23,020 nt of DNA from DASYHS01 sp035998295 (GTDB taxonomy: Bacteria; Pseudomonadota; Alphaproteobacteria; Azospirillales; Azospirillaceae), in NCBI RefSeq assembly GCF_035998295.1, contig NZ_DASYHS010000245.1:1-23020 (forward strand), written 5' to 3'. Position numbers and translations under genes: made by a program. Positions 7,095 through 14,142 of this stretch are shown one piece after another. Position 1 is the stretch's first letter. Every line of letters starts with the position of its first letter. The notes under the pieces are model-generated. The model did no database searches. It saw only the letters and a program-made list of their open reading frames with translations, and had not been told where the DNA came from.

Positions 7095-8126
7095 ATGCGT
7101 TTTTTCAGAAACGGTCTCATTGCCGCCGTTGCGGCCACGACCCTGTCGGCGGTGCCGGCGCTCGCGCAGTGGCAGCCGGAACGGCCGATCAACATCATCG
7201 TCCCGTGGGGGGCGGGCGGATCGACCGACCAGGTCACCCGCGTGACCGCCCCTCTGCTCGAGGAGGCGCTCGGCCAGAGCGTCGTCGTGGTCAATCAGCC
7301 CGGCGCCTCCGGCGCCATCGGCACCAAGGCGGCCCTGGACGCGCCCAAGGACGGCTACACCTGGACGGCCAACGCGATCGCGAACAACGCGACGTATTCG
7401 GTCACGGGCCTCGTCCCCGACACCTCGATCGACGACTGGCACGTCTATCTGTCGGTCGCCAACGCGCCGGTGGTGAGCGTGCCGGCCGACAGCCCGTACC
7501 AGGATTTCGGCGAGCTGCTGGCCGCGTTCCGCGACGAGGGGCAGTCGATCACCGTCGCGACGGCGGGAAACACCTCGTCCGGCGGCACCGCGATCGCCGC
7601 GCTGGCGGATGCCGGCGACTTCGACTACCGCATGGTGACCTATGACGGCGGCAACCCGGCGGTGATCGCGACCGCGAGCGGCGAGGCCATGGTGACCACC
7701 CAGCTCGCGGTGGAGCAGTCGGAGATGATCCGCGGCGGCCGCCTGCGGCCCCTCGCGGCGCTGACCGACGAGCCGCTGGAAATCGAGGGCATCGAGCCCA
7801 TTCCCCCGATCACCCAGTGGCTGCCCGAGATCCACGTCGCGCCGGATTATTTCGGCATCTTCCTTCCGCGCGGCGTTCCGGACGAGGTCGTCGAGACCAT
7901 GGACCGGATCTGGGAGGAGAAGGTGATGAATTCCGAGGAGCTGGCCAAGTACGCCCGCGAGCGCGGCGCGGTCTTCGACCCGTCCTATGGTGAAGAGGCA
8001 CGTACCCGTGCGATGCCGATCATCATAGCAGAGGCCTGTGCGCGCGTCGAGCGCGGCGAGGCGGTCATGGACCCGTCGGAGATCGGCATCGACTGCGAGG
8101 GCCGGACCGAAGCGAAGGCCGAGTGA
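7095..8126 (+). CDS. Tripartite tricarboxylate transporter (TTT) periplasmic substrate-binding protein, TctC/Bug family
   Basis: A 343-residue exported receptor. The start chosen is ATG 7095, preceded by GGAGGAGAC. It gives a classical signal peptide: Arg/Lys near the N-terminus (MRFFRNG), a hydrophobic core LIAAVAATTLSAV and an A-x-A site in PALAQ, with cleavage near residue 24/25. A TTG at 7014 in the same frame would spoil the signal peptide and has no ribosome site. Family motifs include PINIIVPWGAGGSTDQVTR (29-47), VVNQPGASGAIGTKAAL, and the ligand-loop region GNTSSGGTAIAAL. TctC/Bug receptors capture carboxylates and other small polar molecules in the periplasm and hand them to the membrane subunits encoded next. 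The catabolic enzymes upstream suggest a sugar-derived or sugar-acid ligand, but this is inferred from position only. Confidence 0.92.
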   Translation: MRFFRNGLIAAVAATTLSAVPALAQWQPERPINIIVPWGAGGSTDQVTRVTAPLLEEALGQSVVVVNQPGASGAIGTKAALDAPKDGYTWTANAIANNATYSVTGLVPDTSIDDWHVYLSVANAPVVSVPADSPYQDFGELLAAFRDEGQSITVATAGNTSSGGTAIAALADAGDFDYRMVTYDGGNPAVIATASGEAMVTTQLAVEQSEMIRGGRLRPLAALTDEPLEIEGIEPIPPITQWLPEIHVAPDYFGIFLPRGVPDEVVETMDRIWEEKVMNSEELAKYARERGAVFDPSYGEEARTRAMPIIIAEACARVERGEAVMDPSEIGIDCEGRTEAKAE

Positions 8127-8132
8127 CGGATA

Positions 8133-8158
8133 CCGCCGTCCTCTCCGGGGGACGGCGG
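8133..8158 (+). promoter_or_regulatory. GC-rich stem-loop between receptor and small membrane subunit genes
   Basis: A perfect 9-bp stem CCGCCGTCC / GGACGGCGG closes an 8-base loop and is followed by GTTT. It lies seven bases after the receptor stop. Such intra-operon hairpins often protect the upstream mRNA or attenuate transcription, so that the receptor is made in excess over its membrane partners. The run of only three Ts makes it a weak intrinsic terminator at most. Confidence 0.55.
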
Positions 8159-8162
8159 GTTT

Positions 8163-8201
8163 CCCGGAGGCGAGACCCGGAGGCGAGACCCGGAGGCGAG
8201 A
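8163..8201 (+). repeat. Three perfect tandem copies of CCCGGAGGCGAGA, each carrying a Shine-Dalgarno core
   Basis: The 13-base unit occurs at 8163-8175, 8176-8188 and 8189-8201 without a mismatch. Every copy contains GGAGG. The last copy places GGAGG six bases before the ATG at 8203, so it is the working ribosome site of the small membrane subunit; the other two lie 13 and 26 bases further up. Copy number could change by slippage. Confidence 0.9.
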
Positions 8202-8202
8202 C

Positions 8203-8691
8203 ATGGAATCCAGGGGCATGGCGCGGGCCGACCTGATCACGGCGGCCGTCCTGATCGCGCTCGGCGTCGCGGTGGTCTACGGATCCTGGACCATGCCGAG
8301 GCTGGAGATGCGCGGCATCCATCCTTCGAGCGTTCCCGGGCTGGTTCCCGGCGTGCTGGGCGCGCTTCTGGTGGTCTGCGGCGTCCTGCTCGGCGCCCGG
8401 TCCCGGGGGGCGGGCCCTGCGGAGCGCTCCGGCGGCTCGAACGAGCTGTGGCGCCTGGGCGTCACGACGGCGATCGGCCTCGTCTATGCGCTCGGGCTGG
8501 TCGGCTGGCTGCCGTTCTGGCTCGCGACGGCGGTCTTCGTGTTCGTCTTCGTGGTCGTCTTCGAGGGGCCTCTCGGCGAGACGAAGACCGATCTGCGGCG
8601 TAGCGCCGTCGTGGCGCTCATGCTCGCCGTGATCACCGGCGGCGCCGTCAGCTACATCTTCCAGGAGCTGTTCCTGGTTCGGCTGCCCTGA
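8203..8691 (+). CDS. TTT transporter small membrane subunit, TctB family
   Basis: A 162-residue protein starting at ATG 8203, directly after the third GGAGG repeat; upstream in-frame codons run through the repeat and hairpin and are not used. Four hydrophobic helices can be traced: about residues 10-26, 45-64, 85-120 (likely two helices, with the very hydrophobic FWLATAVFVFVFVVVF) and 132-150. The loop MPRLEMRGIHPSSVPGLVPGVLGALL matches the conserved P-x-x-x-P-x-(L/V)-(V/L)-P segment of TctB proteins. TctB is the poorly conserved small subunit that pairs with TctA in the inner membrane. Its place between the receptor and the large subunit is the usual order. Confidence 0.88.
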   Translation: MESRGMARADLITAAVLIALGVAVVYGSWTMPRLEMRGIHPSSVPGLVPGVLGALLVVCGVLLGARSRGAGPAERSGGSNELWRLGVTTAIGLVYALGLVGWLPFWLATAVFVFVFVVVFEGPLGETKTDLRRSAVVALMLAVITGGAVSYIFQELFLVRLP

Positions 8692-8725
8692 CGGGCGGTA
8701 TCCGGAAATCATCGGCGGATCAGCG

Positions 8726-10249
8726 ATGTTTGAGGGCCTTGAACTCCTCGGCCGTGGCGTCGGCCATTTCCTGACGCCCATCTCCATCTTCAACGTGGCC
8801 TGGGCGACGCTGCTCGGCATCGTGATCGGCGCGCTGCCGGGGCTGACCGCGACGCTCGGCGTGGCGCTTCTGGTGACCCTCACCTACAAGATGGCGCCCG
8901 ACCAGGCCATCCTGACGCTGGTCTGCATGTATGTCGGGGCGATCTACGGCGGCAGCCGCAGCGCGATCCTGCTGAACATCCCTGGCACGCCCGCGAGTGC
9001 CGCGACGACGCTGGACGGCTATCCCCTGGCGCTGCGCGGGCAGGCCGGCTACGCGATGGGCATCGCGACGACCAGCTCGGCGCTGGGGACGATGGTCGGC
9101 ATCGTCTGCCTCGCGATCTTCGCGCCGCTGCTGGCCGAGCTGGCGCTGGACTTCGGCTCCTACGAGTTCTTCTGGCTCGCGGTGTTCGGCGTCGTGATCT
9201 CGGGCCAGCTCACGGCGACGGACACGCCGCTGAAGGGCTACATCGCGGGCATCCTCGGCCTGCTGGCGGCGATGGTCGGGATGGAGGGCATCCACGCCCA
9301 CCAGCGCTTCACCTTCGGCATCCACCAGCTCGGCGGCGGCATCGACATCATTCCCGCGATGGTCGGCGCGTTCGGCTTCGCCGAGATCCTCACGGTAATG
9401 AAGAACCGCAGCGCGGTCGTGATCGGGAGCTCGATCGACCGGGTCGTGCCGCGGGTCGCCGACGTCCTGAAGTACTGGCGGACGATCATCCGCTCCGGCG
9501 TCATCGGCACCTTCGTCGGCATCATCCCCGGCGTCGGCGAGGACATCGGGGCGTGGGCTTCCTACGCGGCGGCGCGCCGGGCCAGCCGCGAGCGCGAGCA
9601 GTTCGGCAAGGGCTCGGTCGAGGGGCTGACGGCGGCCGAGACCGGCAACAGCGCCGTCGTGCCCGGAGCGCTGATCCCGGCACTCACGCTCGCGATACCG
9701 GGGTCGGCGCCGGCCGCCGTCCTGCTGGCGGCGCTGTTCATCCACGGGGTGCGGCCCGGGCCGATGATCATGCTCGAGAACCCGGGCTTCGTGTACGAGA
9801 TGGTCGGCATGCTGCTGCTGGCGACGATCGCCATCACGGTGTACGGGCTGTCCTTGACCCGGGTGCTGGTCAAGGTGCTCCGCATCCCGCGCGAGCGCCT
9901 GATGCCGGTCGTCTTCGTGCTGTGCGTGATCGGGCCCTACGCGATCACGCAGCGGATGTTCGACGTCTACGTGATGCTGTTCTTCGGGATCGTCGGCTTC
10001 ATCCTGCGGGAGATGAAGTATCCCATGGCGCCGCTCGTACTAGGCATCATTCTCGGCGATCTGCTAGACACCAACCTGCGGCGGGGGCTCGTGGTTTCGG
10101 ACGGCGATCCGAGCCCGTTCTTCACCCGCCCGATCAGCCTGCTACTGTTTTCGGTAACGGCGCTCACGATCATCCTGAGCATCCCGGCGGTCAAGAATGG
10201 CGCACGACGAGCCTTCCATCACCTACTCCCCGGCCGCTCCGCCGGATGA
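8726..10249 (+). CDS. TTT transporter large membrane subunit, TctA family
   Basis: A 507-residue polytopic protein of typical TctA length. It has two recognisable repeated loops: GIVIGALPGLTATLGVALL (around 31-49) and GTFVGIIPGVGEDIGAWASY (around 260-280), each with the conserved G-x-x-P-G motif. The characteristic YGGSRSAILLNIPGTPASAATTLDGYPLA follows the first. These inward loops are thought to form the substrate and ion path of this secondary, receptor-dependent importer. The start lies 34 bases after the small subunit gene; the ribosome site is weak (GGCGGATC). The last 53 bases overlap the beginning of the TetR gene, so the regulator is probably translated from the same message. Confidence 0.93.
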   Translation: MFEGLELLGRGVGHFLTPISIFNVAWATLLGIVIGALPGLTATLGVALLVTLTYKMAPDQAILTLVCMYVGAIYGGSRSAILLNIPGTPASAATTLDGYPLALRGQAGYAMGIATTSSALGTMVGIVCLAIFAPLLAELALDFGSYEFFWLAVFGVVISGQLTATDTPLKGYIAGILGLLAAMVGMEGIHAHQRFTFGIHQLGGGIDIIPAMVGAFGFAEILTVMKNRSAVVIGSSIDRVVPRVADVLKYWRTIIRSGVIGTFVGIIPGVGEDIGAWASYAAARRASREREQFGKGSVEGLTAAETGNSAVVPGALIPALTLAIPGSAPAAVLLAALFIHGVRPGPMIMLENPGFVYEMVGMLLLATIAITVYGLSLTRVLVKVLRIPRERLMPVVFVLCVIGPYAITQRMFDVYVMLFFGIVGFILREMKYPMAPLVLGIILGDLLDTNLRRGLVVSDGDPSPFFTRPISLLLFSVTALTIILSIPAVKNGARRAFHHLLPGRSAG

Positions 10250-10913
10250 CGCCCCGAAGCCGGCCGGCCGCCGCGAGACGGCGGCGGTCCGCGGCCGCAA
10301 CCCGGACCTGACCCGGCGCCAGATCCTGCAGGCGGCGCGGGAGGAGTTCTGCGAAAGCGGCTTCGACGGCGCGCGCGTCGACCGGATCGCGGAGCGCGCC
10401 AAGGCGAACAAGCGCCTGCTCTACCACTACTTCGGCAACAAGGAGGCGCTGTACTGCGCGGTCCTGTCCGAGGCCTACCGCGAGATCCGCCACGGCGAGA
10501 CCGCGCTGCATCTCGACGCCTTCGAACCGGAAGAGGCGATGGACCGGCTGGTGCGCTTCACCTTCCGCCATTTCCTCGACAAGCCCTGGTTCGTGCGCCT
10601 GCTGACGACCGAGAACCTGCAGAACGCCCGGTTCCTGAGGACCCTGCCGGAAGTGCGCGACCTGCATTCGCCGCTGGTCGGGCAGATCCAGAAGCTGATC
10701 GAGCGCGGCGCGCGCAAGGGCACGTTCCGCGCCAACGTCGACCCGGTCCAGCTCTACATCTCGATCGCGGCGCTGGGGTATTTCTACGTCTCCAACCAGC
10801 AGACGCTGTCGACCATCTTCGACAAGGACCTCGGCGACTTCGCGCGGATCCAGGAGCGCGAGGCGCACGCCGTCGACATGGTCCTGAGCTACCTGCGCAC
10901 GAAGCCGCGCTGA
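10197..10913 (+). CDS. TetR/AcrR family transcriptional regulator
   Basis: A 238-residue regulator. After a disordered, Pro/Ala/Arg-rich 37-residue leader comes the TetR helix-turn-helix at about residues 38-98: TRRQILQAAREEFCESGFDGARVDRIAERAKANKRLLYHYFGNKEALY, with the G-F-x-G-x-x-x-x-x-I-A and LLYHYF-x-x-K-E-(A/E)-L signatures. The C-terminal helical domain would bind a small ligand, probably the transported compound or a pathway intermediate. The start at ATG 10197 lies 53 bases inside the preceding transporter gene and has no obvious ribosome site. A later non-ATG start is possible, but no good candidate precedes the helix-turn-helix. As the last gene of the transporter group it is the natural regulator of the catabolic and uptake genes. 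Confidence 0.88.
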   Translation: MAHDEPSITYSPAAPPDDAPKPAGRRETAAVRGRNPDLTRRQILQAAREEFCESGFDGARVDRIAERAKANKRLLYHYFGNKEALYCAVLSEAYREIRHGETALHLDAFEPEEAMDRLVRFTFRHFLDKPWFVRLLTTENLQNARFLRTLPEVRDLHSPLVGQIQKLIERGARKGTFRANVDPVQLYISIAALGYFYVSNQQTLSTIFDKDLGDFARIQEREAHAVDMVLSYLRTKPR

Positions 10914-10979
10914 GGCGGCGAGAGGAAAGGGCGCCGGGGCGGTTGACGTAGGGCCACATGCGATGGCCGGAGGTTCGAT

Positions 10980-11051
10980 ATGCTGCGCCTGATCAAGAGA
11001 CTGGCCTTTCTGCGCGCCGCGTGGAGGATGTTCAAGCGGGCCCGGCGCTGA
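10980..11051 (+). CDS. Putative 23-residue cationic amphipathic microprotein
   Basis: An ATG at 10980 has a perfect GGAGG (10969-10973) six bases upstream. The frame runs 23 codons to a TGA at 11049-11051. The peptide begins MLRLIKRLAFLR and ends WRMFKRARR. It has nine Arg/Lys, no acidic residue, and hydrophobics spaced to form one face of a helix (L4, L8, L11, W15, F18) with basics on the other. It falls in the 153-base gap after the TetR gene, just before the convergent end of the FtsX-type permease gene. The strong ribosome site and clean amphipathic pattern argue for a real membrane-associating small protein. The function is unknown and no homology is claimed. Confidence 0.5.
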   Translation: MLRLIKRLAFLRAAWRMFKRARR

Positions 11052-11066
11052 CGCGGCGGGCAGGCT

Positions 11067-13577
11067 TCATTCACGGAACGCGAGGGTGAAGCCGCCGCAG
11101 CGCGCCAGCACCATTCCCGCGACGGTGCTTGCCGCGACCGTGCCCAGGGCGAGCAGGGCCGGGACCGCGGGCAGGAACATCCAGTGGTCCGGGCCGAGCC
11201 CGCGCACCACGGCGTAGGCGGCCGCCGTGCCGAGCAGGACCGCCGGCCCGGCGGCGGCGGCCCCGAGCAGCCCGAACTCGATCGCGCCGGCCAGCGCGAG
11301 CTGCCGCGGCCGGGCGCCGAGCACGCGCAGCATCGCCATCTCGCGGCGCCGGCGCCGGTAGCTCGCCGCAGCGCCGCCGGCGACGACCACGAGTGCCGCG
11401 ACGACCGTCGCACCCGAGGCGAGGGACAGGGCGCGCCCGGCCCCCTCGACCATGGCGGACAGCGTCCCGATCAGCGGGGCGACGCGGACGGCGGGCGAGC
11501 GGGGAAGCATCTCCCGCATCGCGGCCTCGACCGCGTCCAGCGCGCCGGGCGCGGCCTGGACGGCCAGGATCTCGGCATGGGGCGGCGGGTCGGGGGGCGG
11601 CGACAGCAGGACCGGAACGTCGAGCCCGAGGGTCGTCCAGTCCACCGCCCGCAGGTTCGCGACCTCGACTTCGACCGGCCGGCCCAGGACATTGAAGGTC
11701 AGCCGGTCCCCGATCCCGATGCCCAGCCGCCGGGCAACGTCGGCCGCCAGCGAGGCGAGCGGCGGCCCGGCATGCGCCTCGTCCCACCACTCTCCCTCGA
11801 CGATCCGGGTGCCGGCCGGCGGTGCCGCCGCCCAGGACAGCCCCCGGTCGCCCCGGACCGCCCAGGCGACGTCCCGCGGCACCTGGTCGCGCAGCAGCGG
11901 CTCGCCGCGGACATGGGTGAGGCGTGCCTGCAGGAACGGCATGCGCCGCACCCGCTCCACCCCGGCGATGCCGGCGACGAGCGCCTCGGCGGCGGCACCC
12001 CGCTCGGGCGGGACGTCGATGAAGACCAGGTCGGGGGCGTGGCGGGGCAGCGTGCCGGCGAGGTGGAGGCGCGCATTGCCGTGGACCGTCAGCACCGCCA
12101 CCAGCGCCGTGAGGCCGAGGCCGAGCGCCATCACCATGGAGGTGGTGGCGGCACCCGGGCGCGACAGGTTGCCGAGCGCCAACCGCAGCAGCGGCCGCCG
12201 CACGCCCCGGACCCGTCCGGCCGCCAGCGACACCGCCTTGCCGAGCCCCAGGAACAGCAGCACGGCGCATCCCGCCGCGGCGCAGAAGACGCCGGCCAGC
12301 AGCGGCAGCCCGGTCCCCGCGAGCAGGAGGACGGCCATCGCCGCCGCGACCGCCAGCATCGCCGCCGCCACGCCCGGCCCCGGCCGCGCGCGCGACGGCG
12401 CGACCGTGTCCCGGAACAGCTCGCCCACCGTCATCCGCCCGACCCGGCCCAGCGGCCAGAGCGCGAACAGCGCCGTCGTCAGCAGGCCGAGTGCGGCCGC
12501 CAGCGCCAGTGCTGCCGGCTGCACGACCGGCGCGCCCGGCCCCAGGAGCCAGTCCGGCCCGAAATGCCGCAGCGCCAGCGGTGCCGCGGCCCCGATCGCG
12601 AGGCCGATCGCGACGGCGAGTGCCGCGGCGGCGGCCACCTGGGCGAGGTAGATCGCGAACAGCAGCCGGCCGGACGCGCCGAGGCCCTTCAGGATCGCGA
12701 TGGTCGGGACCTTGCACTCGATATGGCCGGCGACGGCATGGGCAACGCCGACGCCGCCGATCAGCAGGACCGCGGCCGCGACCAGCACCAGCAGTGCGCG
12801 CGCGATCCGCACCGTCCTCTCCATCCCCGGCACGCCGTCGCCGGCATCGACGATCCGCCAGCCGGCGTCGGGGAAGTGCTGCTCCAGAGCCGCCGCGAAG
12901 GCGGAGGCGTCCGCCGGCGGCGGCAGCCGGACCCGGCCGTACCAGTAGACCTGCGCCCCCGGCGCGGCCAGGCCCGAGGCGTCGAGCGCGCCGCGCGCGA
13001 CGATGACCCGGGGGCCGAGCGCGAAGGTCCGCAGCGCGCGTTCGGGTTCGGCCTGGATGACGGCGCGGATCTCGACCACCGTCACGCCCAGGCGCAGCCG
13101 GTCGCCGGGGGCCATGCCGAGCGCGTCGAGCAGCGAGCGGTCGACGGCGGCACCCCAGGCGCCGCCGCGCCGGCCGAGCGCGTCCATTACCGGCATCTGC
13201 GGCTCCAGCCCGAGCGTGCCGTAGAGGGGGTAGGCGTCGTCCACGGCCTTCAGCTCGACCAGCACCGGGCGTCCGGCGCCGTCCGCGCGGCGCACGGCCG
13301 GGCGCAGCTCGGCCGTCTCGCCATAGGTCCCGGCGGCGCGCAGGAAATCGCGGTGCTCGGGACGGGGAGGGACGTGGAACAGGCGCACCGACACGTCGCC
13401 GCCGATCGCGAGCCGCGCCTGCCCGCGCATGCCGTCCAGGACGGCCCCGGCGACCGATCCGACCGCCGCGACCGCCGCGACGCCGAGCGCGATGCCGACC
13501 ACCAGGACCCGCAGGCCCGCGAGCGAGCCCCGCAGGTCGCGCCAGGCGATCTTGAATGCGAGGGACAGACCGTTCAT
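11067..13577 (-). CDS. FtsX-like ABC transporter permease (MacB/YbbP-type, two FtsX domains)
   Basis: An 836-residue inner-membrane protein. ATG 13577 is chosen because it gives the canonical start MNGLSLAFKIAWRDLRGSLAGLRVLV, typical of YbbP/FtsX permeases; longer in-frame extensions run through the intergenic region. The layout is: a first helix (about 20-46), a large periplasmic domain (about 47-255), three helices forming the first FtsX domain (about 258-375), a central helix pair (about 400-450), another helix (about 480-497) starting the second half, a second periplasmic domain (about 500-700) and a final FtsX domain with three helices (about 705-830). The MAMLRVLGARPRQL segment is the conserved coupling loop that contacts the ATPase. 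Such proteins use ATP hydrolysis in the cytoplasm for mechanical work or lipid/lipoprotein extraction at the periplasmic side. No ATP-binding subunit gene is adjacent, which is unusual. Confidence 0.85.
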   Translation of the reverse strand: MNGLSLAFKIAWRDLRGSLAGLRVLVVGIALGVAAVAAVGSVAGAVLDGMRGQARLAIGGDVSVRLFHVPPRPEHRDFLRAAGTYGETAELRPAVRRADGAGRPVLVELKAVDDAYPLYGTLGLEPQMPVMDALGRRGGAWGAAVDRSLLDALGMAPGDRLRLGVTVVEIRAVIQAEPERALRTFALGPRVIVARGALDASGLAAPGAQVYWYGRVRLPPPADASAFAAALEQHFPDAGWRIVDAGDGVPGMERTVRIARALLVLVAAAVLLIGGVGVAHAVAGHIECKVPTIAILKGLGASGRLLFAIYLAQVAAAAALAVAIGLAIGAAAPLALRHFGPDWLLGPGAPVVQPAALALAAALGLLTTALFALWPLGRVGRMTVGELFRDTVAPSRARPGPGVAAAMLAVAAAMAVLLLAGTGLPLLAGVFCAAAGCAVLLFLGLGKAVSLAAGRVRGVRRPLLRLALGNLSRPGAATTSMVMALGLGLTALVAVLTVHGNARLHLAGTLPRHAPDLVFIDVPPERGAAAEALVAGIAGVERVRRMPFLQARLTHVRGEPLLRDQVPRDVAWAVRGDRGLSWAAAPPAGTRIVEGEWWDEAHAGPPLASLAADVARRLGIGIGDRLTFNVLGRPVEVEVANLRAVDWTTLGLDVPVLLSPPPDPPPHAEILAVQAAPGALDAVEAAMREMLPRSPAVRVAPLIGTLSAMVEGAGRALSLASGATVVAALVVVAGGAAASYRRRRREMAMLRVLGARPRQLALAGAIEFGLLGAAAAGPAVLLGTAAAYAVVRGLGPDHWMFLPAVPALLALGTVAASTVAGMVLARCGGFTLAFRE

Positions 13578-13592
13578 CACCTTGATCCCGGA

Positions 13593-13609
13593 ACACGTCG
13601 GCGACGTGT
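13593..13609. promoter_or_regulatory. 17-bp perfect palindrome ACACGTC-GGC-GACGTGT upstream of the FtsX-type permease gene
   Basis: Two 7-bp arms around a 3-bp centre, 16 bases upstream of the permease ATG at 13577 and 72 bases upstream of the divergent metallopeptidase ATG at 13681. It could be a dimeric repressor's operator overlapping the transcription or translation start, or an mRNA hairpin near the ribosome site. Confidence 0.55.
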
Positions 13610-13680
13610 AGCAGGCCCGCGGCCTTCCGGGCCAGCGCCGGCGCCTTTCAGGACGCGGCCGCGGCCACCATCTGCTGGGG

Positions 13681-14109
13681 ATGACCATTTTCGATCCAGC
13701 GTCCGGTCCCGGGTCCGATCCGGGCTCCCGGCCCGACCCCGAAGCCTTCCTGCGCATCGCCGAGCGGGCGCTGGAGGGCATACCGCCGGAGCTTCGCCGC
13801 CACGTGGCGGAGGTCGGCATCGTCGTCGAGGACCTGGCGGGGCCGCATCTGCTGGCGAGCATGGGCCTGCGCGATCCGTGGCGCCTGCTCGGCGTCTACC
13901 AGGGCGTGCCGCTGACGCGGCGCAGCGTCGCGATGGTCCCGACGGCCCCGGACCGGATCGCGCTGTTCCGCCTGCCGATCCTGCGCTTCCACGAGATCCG
14001 CGGCGGGGCGCTGGAGGACGTGGTGCGCCACGTGCTGATCCACGAGATCGGGCATCATTTCGGCTTCTCCGACGACGACATGGCGGCGATCGACCGGCAG
14101 CCCGACTGA
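13681..14109 (+). CDS. Zincin-like metallopeptidase family protein (HExxH)
   Basis: A 142-residue protein of the small zincin-like metallopeptidase family common in alphaproteobacteria. The C-terminal VLIHEIGHHFGFSDDDM carries HExxH at His121-Glu122...His125, with acidic residues (Asp131-Asp133) placed to supply a third ligand. The preceding GVYQGVPLTRRS (71-82) and the LFRLPILRFHE strand are also typical. The first 20 residues are low-complexity (Gly/Pro/Ser/Asp) and may be disordered, or the true start may be later. No signal peptide is seen, so it is probably cytoplasmic. The substrate is unknown. The gene is divergent from the FtsX-type permease and convergent with the LysR gene. Confidence 0.85.
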   Translation: MTIFDPASGPGSDPGSRPDPEAFLRIAERALEGIPPELRRHVAEVGIVVEDLAGPHLLASMGLRDPWRLLGVYQGVPLTRRSVAMVPTAPDRIALFRLPILRFHEIRGGALEDVVRHVLIHEIGHHFGFSDDDMAAIDRQPD

Positions 14110-14114
14110 GGGGC

Positions 14115-14140
14115 CGGCCTGGGGAGAAGGGCCCCGGCCG
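14115..14140. terminator. GC-rich hairpin between the convergent metallopeptidase and LysR genes
   Basis: CGGCC-T-GGGG (14115-14124) pairs with CCCC-GGCCG (14132-14140), nine base pairs with one bulged T and a 7-base loop AGAAGGG. It fills the 33-base gap between two convergent stop codons. It lacks a T-run on either strand, so it could be a bidirectional mRNA-end stabiliser rather than a strict intrinsic terminator. Confidence 0.45.
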
Positions 14141-14142
14141 CA

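Noticed and set aside
10943..10948. TTGACG as a -35 box for the microprotein
   Set aside because: No acceptable -10 hexamer lies 16-18 bases downstream; transcription from the upstream operon is as likely.
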